DNA from: Mastigias papua
Taxonomy: Eukaryota; Cnidaria; Scyphozoa; Rhizostomeae; Mastigiidae
DNA: 64,000 nucleotides
Reading direction: 5' to 3'
Assembly (NCBI GenBank): GCA_964019165.1
Contig: OZ025281.1
Coordinates: forward strand, 11,839,888-11,903,887
Below, in pieces: positions 34,641 through 48,768 of this stretch; the first letter of the stretch is position 1, and every line of letters begins with the position of its first letter. Under the pieces are notes generated by a model. That model searched no databases, had not been told where the DNA came from, and saw only the letters and a program-made list of their open reading frames with translations. Made by a program: the position numbers and the translations under genes.

Positions 34641-36686
34641 AATTTCATGATTTTATCTGCTATGGTAATCATGACTCTTTGAAAAGTTCTAAACAAACCA
34701 GCAGATATCTTAAATGTCTGCTTAATGTGACTTAATTTTTACTTTCCCTGGCTTATTTTTATCCATAGACATTTACTATGTGTGCACTGCTAGTTTACAT
34801 ATAATGTATTATCAGAGAGAATACATCTCTTTGATCAGGTATAAAAATTAAGAATAAAGTGCTATGATCATCAATAGTTTTGATGTTTTCATTCACTAGC
34901 CACCAAGTTATTAGTGCATGTGGCTGGGAGCAGACAGTAGGGAGGAAAAGTGTGGTATTGATGATGGATGACAGTTCAAACTGTAGTGCTTGGCCATTCT
35001 CCACAAGATCTCAAGTTTGATCTTCAGGTGAGTGAGTGATTGTGCACTTTGTCTCAAGTAGGCACCTAAGCACACTCTTGAAGTTTTAGTTTACAAAGAA
35101 AATTAAGTTTGGTTAATTTCTGTACTCCATGTTGAGGAATAAGTCTAAAACAGATGCATGCCATGCAGACAACGGCATGCGATCGCATGCACATGCCTTG
35201 GCACATGCTTTCCATTGCTCACAAGTGCAGTTTGTCACAAGCCATAAATAATCTGAACACTTTATTCTAAAGTGACCAATGCTGCCTAATGTTATTTTTA
35301 ATCATAATTAAACTATCAATGAACAGTGCTAATCATGCAATTGCATCTACTTGGCGCTGCCTTTCTAATAATAAATGCAAATCACGATAAGTTTGAACTT
35401 CACAAAGATAACTATTGTGCTTCAGTGGTTTCCTTTTTCCTTGATTCAGTATTCTGCACAGCTTTGAATTTAATTCATAACTATTGTGTATTCTGATGCT
35501 GTTATCATTTTTAAGTTAATTTCTACAAGAAGAGCTTATTTCTACAAGAACAGTGCATATTGCCACAGTCGTTATGTACACAAGACAGCTCGTCCAGGTT
35601 GCACATTTTGCTTTGAAGCTTATTCAAAGCAATATATCTGATGTTTACTTTATGTGCATTTTTTCTAATGTGTATGCAAATACACAACTCTGTAGAAACT
35701 TTTACTAATAAAATGTGGCCAACAATGCTCCAGAATTAAGAGACTTTGACTTGTGATGCCTTTGCAACTGTAGTTTTCTTATAGAATATAAAATGTGTAA
35801 TAAACAATTTAATTCATTCCTACATTAGTCAACCGACTAGTTATCTCTATGGTGTAAGCACTGTTAGAATTCTGAAATTCGGAAAAGCAGACTGTGAGGA
35901 GAAGCAGACAAGAAAAATCTATAAACTGCAGGATCACATATTAATTACCCTACCTCATGGTTAATGTTGTTCTCTTTAAAAAGGTAAAGGTGAGTCCCAT
36001 GTATGGTTCTGTATGTTGGGGGAGTGCCCATCAGAGGGACACTTATTCTGAGCCACCTTGCCGGCATAGTCAGGTAGGGTGGCCAGTTCCTTTCCTTGCT
36101 ACCTTTAACTTTGCAAGTGTTGCCATCAGGTACCCATTTGCTGCTGTGTGGACAGTGGGCGAGCATCCCAACTATGATTCGAGGGTTTGGCTCAAACCAC
36201 AGCTGTTTTGCTCAGCAGCCAAGTGCTCTGATCACTTGGCAACCCCCCCCCCCCCATTTTGTTCTCTTTACTATGTCAGACTTGACATTAATAGAGCTTG
36301 TTTAGTAAAAAAAGTATTGATTGGACTAGCATTATCTTATCCTTTCTTATCAAATAAAGCTATGCAGTCTAGTCTATATAGAGCTGACTGTACTACTGTG
36401 CACTTTGGTGCAATACCACACCATTGCACATCTTGGCACCACAAAAACTGTGACTCATTGCACCCCTGTAATTTAATTCCCAGCATGGCTTGCAAATGCA
36501 TCACCAACAGTATCATAACTGTAAATTTTTGGTATGAAATCAAATTAACCTCCTAAACTACACCCTATCACTCCTTTCATTTTCAGGGTGAGCAATACCA
36601 TTGCAAAAAAAACTCTGGAGTGTATGTTTCTGGAAATCTCCATTCTGGATAGCAGCCAGACTGCAGAGTTTGGCAAATGCACATAA
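34641..36686. other. Segment B, no secure gene
   Basis: Contains a 199-codon frame on the plus strand (35957-36556) identical in both segment copies. Its composition is not protein-like and no family is recognised, so it is left out as a gene. GCATGCGATCGCATGC near 35176-35191 is a perfect palindrome. Confidence 0.4.
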
Positions 36687-38525
36687 CAGGGGCATTGAAA
36701 CCAGGTGGGGCTGGGGGGTACTTACCCCCCACTTTTTAGCAATGGAGCATAAAAGGAAAAAGCATAAAAAATATTGAAACAATAAACTGATTCCTTTTTC
36801 ACAAGATAGGATCCGGTCCTTACTTTTATGTTGTCATCCCAGCATGTCTGACATTTGATATGGACCTTTAATTAGAAGTCCCTCTTTGTCTGAACGGCAG
36901 TATGAGGACAGAGAAGAAGACTTGTTCAAAGAAGAAAGCCTCTCAAAATTACCTACAACTCATTGGGCCATTTGTGCTGATTGCTTTCGGCGAACCATTG
37001 ATAACTATGCTTCTCTCTATAAACCTTGGGTGTCATGTTTATCACAATCCCTGGGAACGGATATCAAATCTAGAGTGATTTGATGCAAATCTCAAATGGG
37101 AAAATTTGAATTTTACTTCACTCTACAGCTAAGCCACAAGCTATACGTCTTGACTGACAATCTGTCAAACTCTTCAATCGCACAAAATGTCAACTTTATC
37201 AGGGAAAAGAAATGCTGAATTAACCAAGAAAACAATTGAAACCATGCGCAATGATGAAAGTTTTGTTTTGTTTTATGAAACAACGGTCAGAAAGGCTGAA
37301 AAGCATGATTTTATCCAGGAGCCAAGCATGTCTTCAAAGCTGTGTAAAGAACCAAATTATTCAATACTTCAGTACCTGGATAGAAATGCATCAGGTGTGG
37401 CAAATTGCACACATGCTACAGCTCAAGATCACTTTCAGAGAAGCTACTTTGAAGCTATTGATTGCATGATTATGGCTCTGAGTGAAAGATTTAAAAAGCC
37501 TTGCTTTAATGCATTTGCTAATATGGAAACATTATTGCTAAAATCCATTGCTGGAGATGAGATCAATGATGAACTAGCCTGGATGCATTCAAGGTGCACT
37601 GATGATGTAGACGTAAATGCTTTGAGGACTGAGCTTCTAGTTTCTAAACAGATTTTCAAGGAAAAAGTCACTCACTTTGATGACATCTTAAAAGCTATGG
37701 AAGAAACAACATCGGCCACCAGGTTAATCTTTCCAAATGTTATGATTGTAATTCAACTGCTGTTCATAAACCTTGCCACAAGTGCCACCCCAGAAAGATC
37801 ATTTTCTGTTGCAAGAAGAATCAAAACCTGGCTGTGAACAAGCATGACACTGTCAAGGTTCAATGCCTTATCTTTCCTGCACACACACAAGGACTTGGTA
37901 GATGGTTTGGATGTGATCAGCATTACCAATGATTCTGTGTAGTTGAGTAGTGGGAGATACAACAATTTTTGGAACTTTCACCAAATCTGATTTGTAGCTA
38001 CATTTCAGATAGAGCTTTTATGCAAATATTATCTGAAAGTATTAAATTACCAAGGCATAGTTTCAGTTTTGTTACCACAGCGCAAGCATAGGTCTGGTTT
38101 AGGCAGATCTAATGCGTTGGAGTAATAGGTGTGTTTGTAGGAAAAGGTGCATTTATGAATGACACCTTGCTTTCAGTACTTTAAATGTCACTGAACACAT
38201 TTAATTGAATGTTTTCATATCATGCATAAGCATCTAACTAATATTAAAATACTAGAATCCTTTCTTATAAAACATGCTACTTTGTAGAAGTTATATGGTG
38301 AAGATGTAAAGAAATAAGATGTTGAACTTTTATCATTCAACATATCTTTTTAGAACAAGGCACCACAAAAGACCATTTCCTACGTGTTCATATTTCAATA
38401 GCTTTAAAATGTGATGCTCAGCTAACACAAAAAAGCAGACTTCTGAGCTTATCCGCAACCCTGGTGAATCGGATTAATTAGCCCCACCCCCCACCCCCAC
38501 TGTCAAAATCGTTTCGACGCCCCTG
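36687..38525 (+). mobile_element. hAT transposon, decayed, copy 1
   Basis: The left end CAGGGGCATTGAAACCA and the inverted right end CAGGGGCGTCGAAACGA are typical short hAT inverted repeats. The interior holds the transposase remnant. Only a 4-bp ATAA match, not 8 bp, is seen at the flanks, so the exact target duplication is uncertain. Confidence 0.7.
36886..37940 (+). pseudogene. hAT transposase remnant (ZMYM1-like, C-terminal half), copy 1
   Basis: The frame at 36886-37080 reads TTHWAICADCFRRTIDNYAS, the TRWxxRxxSLxxxxxNY block of ZMYM1/TTF-type hAT transposases, and continues in frame across a stop at 37081 with GKFEFYFTLQ and TDNLSNS. After a frameshift near 37175 the main piece (37187-37837) carries ALSERFKKP and INLATSATPERSFSVARRIK, the hAT dimerisation motif. 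Here a TGA ends it early at 37835. The second segment copy has CGA at that place and reads on to MTLSRFNALSFLH. The N-terminal zinc finger and first catalytic Asp region are not visible. Confidence 0.85.
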
Positions 38526-38853
38526 ATAACCTTTTTGCCTGAAATGCTATTGCACACTCAAAAATGGGTGCAACAAGGTATTTAAAGCCAACAGGGTGTG
38601 GTGAAATTGGTCAACCTGGACACATTCCAACTATCAATATAATTATGATGTAGAAGTTGCTCTAACATGCACATTTTACTTTTTCTACATCAAAAAGTCA
38701 AGTGCCCCGCACAGTGCACACCCCAGATCAAGTGCACACTTGCACAACTGACTTTTCAATCATGCACGCATGCTCTCGGTCACGTCGAAAAAGGCCACAC
38801 TCTGTGGCCAGGGTGAAACGCTCTGCGGTGAATATCTTACGAGAGTGTACCCT

Positions 38854-39301
38854 CAGGTGTCGGCGCTACTGCAGAATCGTACCTCTCCTAGAAATAGATG
38901 ACCTACCCTAACAAAATATACACCATTCGATACTGTCATTGCCACATAGCTCAAATGTTTGAGGAGTTATCGAGTTATCGCCAATAAAATGGCTACCAGG
39001 TTTGATCGTTAAGTGGCACAGGGGCAAGGGTTAGCGTTAGGATTTAAACCACAGAATACCAAGTCTCGGAATTTGGTCTATATTATTTATATTATGTTGA
39101 CAGTTGTAGACATCAGTGAAATGTTGATGATTGGTAACAATAACGCTAACCCTAACCCCTAGAAACCTCCTCGAGTTATGGGGTAAATGATGGTATCTTC
39201 GTGATCTACTCACCGAGAGCTATCTAATGGGGCATAGTTTGTTAGGGTAGGCCTTTTATTTCTAGGAGAAGTGCAATTCTGCAGTAGCACCGGTTGACCT
39301 G
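38854..39301. mobile_element. MITE, family F, with about 60-bp inverted repeats
   Basis: The left arm starts CAGGTGTCGGCGCTACTGCAG, runs through TCTCCTAGAAATA and on to CCTACCCTAACAAA. The right arm repeats this inverted (TTTGTTAGGGTAGG ... TATTTCTAGGAGAAG ... CTGCAGTAGC), ending 39301. An inner inverted pair GTTAGCGTTAGG / CGCTAACCCTAACCCC lies at about 39024 and 39145. No coding capacity. Confidence 0.75.
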
Positions 39302-39591
39302 GCTCTGCAGTAGGAGATGGTATCCAGTTACAGTGTGTATTGTGTGGACTCCTATGTCAATTCTGGTTCAAGACAGGGCAGTACTAAAGGCCCCCTTACA
39401 TAAAACAAAACTTGACTACAAATGCATTGCACTATCAGAGACCATGAATCTCATATTCAATAGGTGTCTTACTTTCATTGACTACTCACCTACTTCGTCT
39501 GCTTGACTACCCCACTGCTTAGGCCTTTTCGTTCCGCATTTACATTCACCTTCTCACTGCTCGATTGAATACGAGAAACGGTCTTTCACTA

Positions 39592-39716
39592 CCGTATTTT
39601 CTCCAATAGAAGCCGCATTCCAATAGAAGTCACCCTCGAATAAAAGCCGCAGTTTTTGACGAAAAAAGTTTTAAAAGCCGCCCTAAAATAAAAGCCGCGT
39701 TCAGGAACAATAATGG
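39592..39716. mobile_element. Small MITE of the CCGTATTTT type
   Basis: The left end CCGTATTTTCTCCAATAG follows TA. AAGCCGC-type units repeat inside. A possible right end with TA lies near 39717-39718. The right boundary is a guess; the resemblance to the family D ends (CCGTAA...) is in the leading CCGTA and the TA target. Confidence 0.4.
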
Positions 39717-39916
39717 AGTACCTTAAACCTCCAATTAGCCCCCTGGGGGCTTATTTATTTTTGATGCTATTTGGGTGGGGGCTTATAAAATTAGTTGAAA
39801 AATGTCGTATAGAAAGCTCATTGCCAAAGCTCCTTTTCTCCATACCATTACAAGAACAGTCTAAATTTAATACAACCACTTGCCGTGCAGTACTTTCGCT
39901 CTCCACGAATCTCATC

Positions 39917-39917
<1 letters not shown>

Positions 39918-39947
<30 letters not shown>

Positions 39948-39964
39948 CATACATACATACATAC
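39918..39964. repeat. (ATAC)n microsatellite
   Basis: About twelve perfect tetranucleotide units. Confidence 0.95.
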
Positions 39965-40940
39965 AATTTTTATTTCTCAAAGCAGGTTAAAGGTCTGGCA
40001 ACTCAAAAGAGCTGATGTGGACCATCGACTCTTTTAGGCACTCCCACACAGCTTTTCCTTTATTTGCTAAAATTTGACCTTTATTTTCTTATAAGCTTGT
40101 TTCTTATATAAAGAAAACCGTGAATCCGCAAAAGAGAGTCATAACTGTCAAACTTATTTAACCCCAAAGTTACATGATTTTTGATCTCATAAATAAGAAC
40201 CTAACTAACCACAAAGTTTGTCAAATTCTTATGCCTCAGGATTATTATTTATTATTTATTTATCTTTATTAATTTATTTATTTTCATAAATTGGCACTTT
40301 TTCAAGCAAAACGTATCGTTTCACATTGCATATTGAGCAGGGGAGAGCTATTCATAAGAATAGGCTAAATTATTTGTATTACCACCATAAATGTTTTTAT
40401 TCATAGTTCTTCTATCAGCACTGTTGCGTTATGTTATCAAATACTGATACATTGTGCCCCTGTTAAGTTATGCCGGAAGCATACCCTTCTAGACTAGATG
40501 ATTAAACATGGATACTAAAGGTATTTTTTCTTACGATGCATTTTCCTCTCGAGCAAAACTCCTTCTGAGTTTGTTTGCCCTCGCAAGGTCATTGATGATT
40601 CCCTGTCAGTGGTATTGCCTTTGGACAGCATTGCTTCGTTGTTAAAACAGGCTGTGTATGAATACAGGGGGCTATGACCCTTTGGTCATATTTGCGATAT
40701 CCATTTGCTTCGGTCTTTGACTCATACTTGAGTTAGATATGAAGATCACCCTTTCATTAGAAAGACTTCTTTAAATCCCTCAGTTTCTATGAATTTTTGG
40801 CGTATTATTTCCTTACTATACAGTGAATTAATTCTGATAATGACTCTACTGACTCCCTAGGCATGGCCTATTCAAGTAAAAGATATAAGTCATGTATGGC
40901 GCGGCACAAGGATCAAAAATGGGCCGTCGTAATGGTAAAA
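39965..40940. other. Intergenic, nothing recognised
   Basis: AT-rich with short TTATT repeats near 40240-40280; no gene or element ends identified. Confidence 0.4.
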
Positions 40941-41165
40941 ATGAAAACGAATCGTAGCGTAAAATGAAAACGAGTACGACGACGCTTTCCCTAATCGTAG
41001 CGTAAAATGAAAACGATGTTACGACGACGCTTTCCCTAATCGTAGCGTGAACGTTTCTACAATGCTGCTTTCCAGAATTTATGGTCGCACTTTACGACGA
41101 TGCTTTCCAGAAAGCATGGTCGTAATACTGCTTGACGATGCTTTCTGGAAAGCGGGGCCGTAGTC
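40941..41165. repeat. Short tandem repeat of about 44 bp with inverted extension
   Basis: ATCGTAGCGTAAAATGAAAACG recurs in part at 40951, 40994 and 41039, with CGACGACGCTTTCCCTA between. Downstream, GATGCTTTCCAGAAAGC and GATGCTTTCTGGAAAGC (about 41099 and 41138) form related palindromic units. Confidence 0.7.
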
Positions 41166-41484
41166 ATGCTGCTTGATATCTAAATTTCCGTGACAGCTGA
41201 TCGGATTTCAAGGTCGAGAGAAAAAGCCTGTGAGCAAAAGTAGAATGAGTTCAACTTCTCCGCCTGAGCTCGAGACGGTAAAAATCGCCAGGACCAGCGG
41301 CAATTTGACAGTATTGCACATGCGATAACAAGAAGCTCAAGAGCGTTCCCCACTCGTGCAGAAAATGCAGCCATATGGAATATACCTTTAGATTACCACG
41401 CGTTACCTCACCTTTGCTATCATCCTAGATTCAATAGTAACATAATAATGTGACACGTGAGAAATCTCAATGGCAGGGGCGGAT

Positions 41485-41731
41485 CTACAATCTTGGACAA
41501 AATATAATGAGACTACCAACCCAACGTTAGGTAGAACTACCAATTCCTTAACTACAGCTGGATACAACACAAGTTGACCCCCTCTCCCCCTTTAGATCAA
41601 TGTTGAATGGTAGGGAAACCACTCTATACCATTTGGTCAACATTGAGTTTGGGGGGAGGGGAAAATGTGAAAGCAATGCCAATCTGTAGGAAAACTTCAG
41701 TTTGTCTCATAATTTTTGTCCAAGATTGTAG
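41485..41731. mobile_element. MITE, family A, copy 3
   Basis: Left end CTACAATCTTGGACAAAATA and right end ATTTTTGTCCAAGATTGTAG, 247 bp. Compared with copy 1 it lies in the opposite orientation. A CAGGGGCGGAT stretch directly before it may be a separate hAT-like end. Confidence 0.8.
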
Positions 41732-41869
41732 ACCGGGTTGACCAGGTTCAAAACCCCGATCAAATTTTAAAATTGCATTTTCAAGTTATGATGATTGTTA
41801 CTATTTCAGATCTCGACTGGGTTTCATGTAATCGTAAGTCAGGTATGGAGTTGGACATAATATGAGTTC

Positions 41870-43580
<1,711 letters not shown>

Positions 43581-44727
43581 AACAATATCCTTTCCTAAAT
43601 CCTCTACAAGGTCCACATAACTATGCAGGGGTAACAACAGCCAGGCCCTTCTCACCTCATTTGTGTTCAGGTTAGTTTAACTGACTGGCTGGTGCTGAGG
43701 ATTATGGTAGCTTCTAGTCCTATCATTCTAGTATTAAGAAATACACCTAAAGGGCATGAAATAAATTCATGATGTCTGCCTCATGGATACCTATACTGGT
43801 GGTATGGCCTAAAGTACTGAAAAATAGGCAAAATAGCAAATGAAAAAGAGACTGTAGTGGAAGAAGTGATTCTGATCGTTGCATTGTGTTTTTGAAAAGC
43901 CAGATGAATAAAATTAAGTTACAACAGTCTATTCGGGAGTACCAGGGAATGGGATATGAAGAGTAGTCGTATTGCACAGGATACTCTGCCCAATTTCACC
44001 ATTTCTCAAAGTCCTACTTTCGCCCAACAGAAATGATTTCCTAACAATTATGAAGAAAATCAACAGCATGGAAGCATGACTCTCCTTAGTGCATCAATTT
44101 CAGGTTACTTCCTTTTTCTTCTGATGCCCGACATTTGAAGTCAGATGGAATTCATAGTATTCTCGATTAAGCTGCAACTAAAGAAAAGGTACGTGTTCTT
44201 CTTTGAGCAACGTACCATGTACATACCTTACTGTAGAAGCCAAGCACTTTTCACACCAAAAGTTACATTTCAACATTTCAAATTCAGTACATTTCACGCC
44301 TAACATGGGCAGTAAATCTTTGGCATGCCAGGTCTTGCTATCAATCTGAAAGACTTTATATTATAAATGAATTTAAGGTGAGTAATCTTTTCAGAATCTA
44401 CAGTTATACCAAATAAATCTGGCATGCAATATAATAAAAGTAGGGCTATTTCATGAGTTTTAACGGCATATTTGACACGTTTGTATATAGAAGTCATTGC
44501 AAGAATAACTGCTAAGTACGCATTTGTTTAGTATCTGAGAACAAGGAAGTTTTAAAAATCAACATGCTTATAGGTATTGCATCCTATGTCTCACCTGAAA
44601 CAGCTCCACGGACAACAATCACTAAAGCCATATGGCAAGATGCTAGAAAGCAAAACATTTTCCGCAAACTTAAGCCCCGATATATTTTGACGTTAACAGC
44701 AGTAAAACAACATTCTGTCCGCGTGGA
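43581..44727. other. Intergenic between RT remnant and segment B copy 2
   Basis: No gene or element ends recognised. The 81-codon frame at 44564 that runs into the duplicated RT is fortuitous. Confidence 0.4.
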
Positions 44728-44751
44728 ACCTATGCCTGAACCTATGCTCAT

Positions 44752-45560
44752 TCAATACACTGAACTGCAAACGCAGTTTGCTAGCATTTTAACCCCTTCA
44801 ATATCATAAATGTTAAATACACAGTTTTCAGTAGGGCATATCTTACAGAGTAGTTTTCTCTTGAATTCTGAAATGGAGCGAGAGCACCTAGTATCGCTAT
44901 CAAGCAAGTTCCATACTCCACAAGCATATTCCACTCATAGATAACATTACTAAATATGTGTTGGAGAAGCGGGTTGTTCTACCACAAGATGGAGTACATG
45001 TACGGACTCTCCTAAGGTTGTAAGTCATATGTCGTTCGACAGGGATTTTGCTAAAGAGATATTCTGCTGATTGCCTATCTTTCAGGTTAAAAATATTATA
45101 TAAACGGTGGTACCATCTTCTACTGTATAGGCTTTCCCATCCCAGCTCATTATAGAGTCTTTACCTATTTGTACCTCTCCATGCACCAGCAACTGACAAG
45201 GCCGTAGCATACTGCGTTTGTTCAATCTTTTGTGTAAAGCCTAACATCATCTCAGGGTCACATCTGTGAATTATTATATCACCACAGTCAAGATGAGGTC
45301 TAACATATAGCTTATAGGCTAAGTTAAGAACGTCTCTGGACACATATTGCGAAAGGTACCGAATTAATCCAATGCCTCTTCTAGCTTTGAGAATGGCTGC
45401 TCTTATGTGACTCTGAAAATTTAACGGTGAGTCCAAGATTATACCTAGATATTTATGCTCATTTACACGAGAAATTTCAGTATTTGCCATCGACAGAAGT
45501 GGATGGAAAGGTTTTACTCTTTTAGAGGATCTCTGATTATCTTTCTTACAGCCCCGTACC
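44752..45560 (-). pseudogene. Non-LTR retrotransposon RT C-terminal part, copy 2
   Basis: Same thumb-domain sequence as copy 1 (NEHKYLGIILD, YVRPHLDCGDII). Here the frame continues EMMLGFTQKIEQTQYATAL, where copy 1 has a short insertion near 31137 (GTGTAAA repeated) that breaks it. The zinc-motif end is missing because the duplicate begins at 44728. Confidence 0.8.
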
Positions 45561-46677
45561 CTAGCGCAGGTATCCGAGCATTTTTGGTGAATAATTGTTA
45601 CTCAGGTTTGCTTTCCATTGTTTTGTGCACCTATTCAAGCCAAAACATAAGTCTGGGAAAGGAACGAAGAGACTAATTGAAATATTACCTTAGCTGTCTA
45701 AAGAATGACGCTAACTGAAATAGGCATACTATATTCCAGCACTTCACACTAAGAACATATTGTTTGTCACGTATAAAATATATTTACTCCAATACAGCAC
45801 TGTATAGATATCAAAATATATTATCCCCACATCCACCAGGCTTAGTTTTGTAATCGTATACAATCACATTTACTATTAAGCCTGAACAGTAAAATTAGGT
45901 TGCTCAGAACAATATTGAAACAATGTCAGGAATGAAAATCTTGAGAAGTGATTTTAGGACTAAATTCAAAATATGAACAAATGACAGAACGAAGTTTCCA
46001 TTAAAAGATATTTCATAAAATCCGTGGGTATGAAGTTGAATAGTAGTAGCCTAGTCTATTGTTTCCTCAAAACCTAAGACAGTGAAAGATACGGAAAGAA
46101 ACAAGCATTTATTGCATAGGAGAAATCATTGCAGTCAATAACGCATTTTAACCTACTTTGAAACAATAAAATTGAAGAAAAAAGACCATACATTCTTCAT
46201 AAGTACCTAAAACTTGCTGTGTATGTTTTTGCAATTACTCTAGGACATACAGTACGCTGACTGCAGAGAACTGAAGTCTCTTACTAATTTTCTAAATTGT
46301 GTTAAGTTGCATATAAAATAATTAACTATACAGCAAATCCTTCCTTTATTTATTTCTGATTTACAAACAAAGATTTGAAAGACACAAAGACATTCTTAAG
46401 AACATACTGTTAAAAACATTGGGGTTCTCATAACTCACTAACTGAGTTCTTTACAAACCTGGTATCAATTGACAGTAACAAGTGGCTTGGCGGCGGATAG
46501 GTATGCAAAGGAAAGTAGGTGCTCATACGCTGGTGAGATGTGATGCTCAAGAATCATTTAAAGATGAATTGAAGGATGCCTCTTCAAAATAATTTCTGCC
46601 AAGCACTGTCTCATAGAATAATGGTCATAATAAGTCTTCTTTGCTAGTGTCAAACATGATATTTTAGAAATGCACTC

Positions 46678-47300
46678 AGGTCTTATCATTTAGCGAGTGC
46701 GATCGCAAGCGTACGCGCAAATCAAATTACGTGTCCGATAGGTTGCATTGAGAGCTCATTGAAACCCCAATTCCAATTTTTCCATTTGCAACGTTTTTTG
46801 GCTTTTATCTTTTCCCCGTAAGTTACATGATAACATGCTAACCACAATTATCATCACTTATTTCCGACTTTCGAGTACAGTGTTTAGCGTTTGAATTAGA
46901 ACCACTACGAAAAATTGCTTTATTGTCAATCAAACTAGCAGTGACAGGTTAGCAGGATACTGATGATGATTCTATGGGCAGCACGGGCCAACTGATGCCT
47001 GTGGTGAAGATTTTGAGGACGATTCTTATGATGATTCAAGTGATAGTTATGATGATGATTTTGATCCCTTTGACTAGCGCGATAATGAAGAAGTGCTTCA
47101 CGTCTAAAACCTAAACTAGTTTTTTTTTCTAATTCTATAAAACATAATTTTTTCGATAAATTTTATGTTTCCTCTTTAGAATTGTATCTTGATCCAAATT
47201 GTCCGTAAGCAGAAATTTTCTCACCAGTGCGATCGCACGTCCAAAATCATTTGCGTGTGCTAATTACCGCATGCGCGGTATTTTCCTCACGACAAGGCGT
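46678..47300. mobile_element. hAT-like non-autonomous element with 8-bp target duplication, copy 2
   Basis: Counterpart of 32597-33219 and the same 623-bp length. Flanks ATGCACTC and GTGCACTC are preserved. Ends are slightly decayed (AGGTCTTATC and GACAAGGCGT). Confidence 0.75.
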
Positions 47301-48489
47301 GTGCACTCTAAACTGAAGCTAAGAGCATAGCCTCAAAAACTTTCTTGGGGTCCCAAACACCCTCATATTCTTATACCCCTTCATTCAACCTGTCCACACC
47401 ATTGGTAGCAATCTCCCTGATTCTCCCTGATTCTACAGTGTTCAGCTCAGACTCAGCCATACCCCATTAGTATACAGAAGAAAGGGTCCCTGGAGGAACA
47501 ACATCTCAAGATTAGATCTCAAGAAACTCAAGGTTAGGGGTCCTATGAAAGGAACAACATCTTTAACTCCCATGACTTGATAGCTATCTTGCCATATGAT
47601 TTAGTTGTAACAACTGAGGTGTATGATGATAAAGGAGTGCCACTTGGCAACAGATCTATATGTGGTAGTCCCCTGTCATTAGATCTGGCACACAACTGCT
47701 TTCGACCACAATTATTCTTTTTGAGAAGCTGCAATAAAGGTAATTTATCAGAAGCAAATCTATTTTTAGACTCCCCCTCAAATGAACCAGTGTAATAGTG
47801 GCAAAGCCAAATGCCAAGACCCTAAAACATCTTCACAATTGCACACCCAAGAAGCACCAGAATTACAATAGATTGACATTAGTAACAATTTCCAGGTACT
47901 TGTTTACTACCCGTTTGATGGAAATGAGCTGTTTTTTCCCTAGACTAAGGCCCAGGCAACAGCCACTCGACTTTGGTCATTAAGTCAGTTGTGGTGTGAC
48001 AGAACACAACAAAACAGAAAGGTAGGGTTTCTTCATAGCTGGACTGCATAGTACACTTGGGAGCAACTTGGGACAATATGGTTCCCACATTAGGACTAGA
48101 CCCAAATTTCTATTCCAGCAACTCTGAAAGTAAATCGACAGTGTGAAGTAGATCAGTATATGTATGGATTTCAAGCAAATGTGGATCATTGAATTAGTTT
48201 GAACATGATAGAAACAGGTGGATTAATCACAAATGGCTATTGAGAAACAACTTGATGAATTTCCAAAACAGATGCTCCATTTTATGAGAGAAACTTCTGT
48301 CCAAAAATCTATAAGGCACCCACTTTAAAGATGCCTCAATATAGTCTCTCTTTGAGGGAGATAAATGCAGTACTCAAACAGTTACGTGTCTAGAATGATG
48401 GCAGTTCTGTTGGAAATGAAATAGGTGGCACTTGGCACTTGGTATCATGGACAGTTCCATGAAAACCAGCTTGCTGATAGGGCTACTGT

Positions 48490-48610
48490 CAACACACAAC
48501 ACAAACACACACAGAAACATACACAAACACACACAAGCACACACAAACACAAACACACAAACATGCACACACACACACACAAGCACACACAAACACAAAC
48601 ATACAAACAT

Positions 48611-48648
<38 letters not shown>

Positions 48649-48696
48649 ACAAAAACACACACACAAACACATACACAAACACACACACACAAACAC

Positions 48697-48761
<65 letters not shown>

Positions 48762-48768
48762 CGCACAC
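48490..48768. repeat. (CA)n microsatellite, segment B copy 2
   Basis: An interrupted CA/CAAACA array, about 50 bp longer than in copy 1 but with a shorter pure CA run. Confidence 0.95.

Noticed and set aside
35957..36556. 199-codon frame identical in both segment B copies (also 50086-50685)
   Set aside because: Identity follows from the duplication of nearly identical DNA; residue composition is low-complexity and overlaps a poly-C run; no family recognised.
39020..39160. TTAGCGTTAGG and CTAACCCTAACCCC as telomere-like repeats
   Set aside because: Only one or two imperfect units on each side of a MITE centre, forming an inverted pair rather than a telomeric array.
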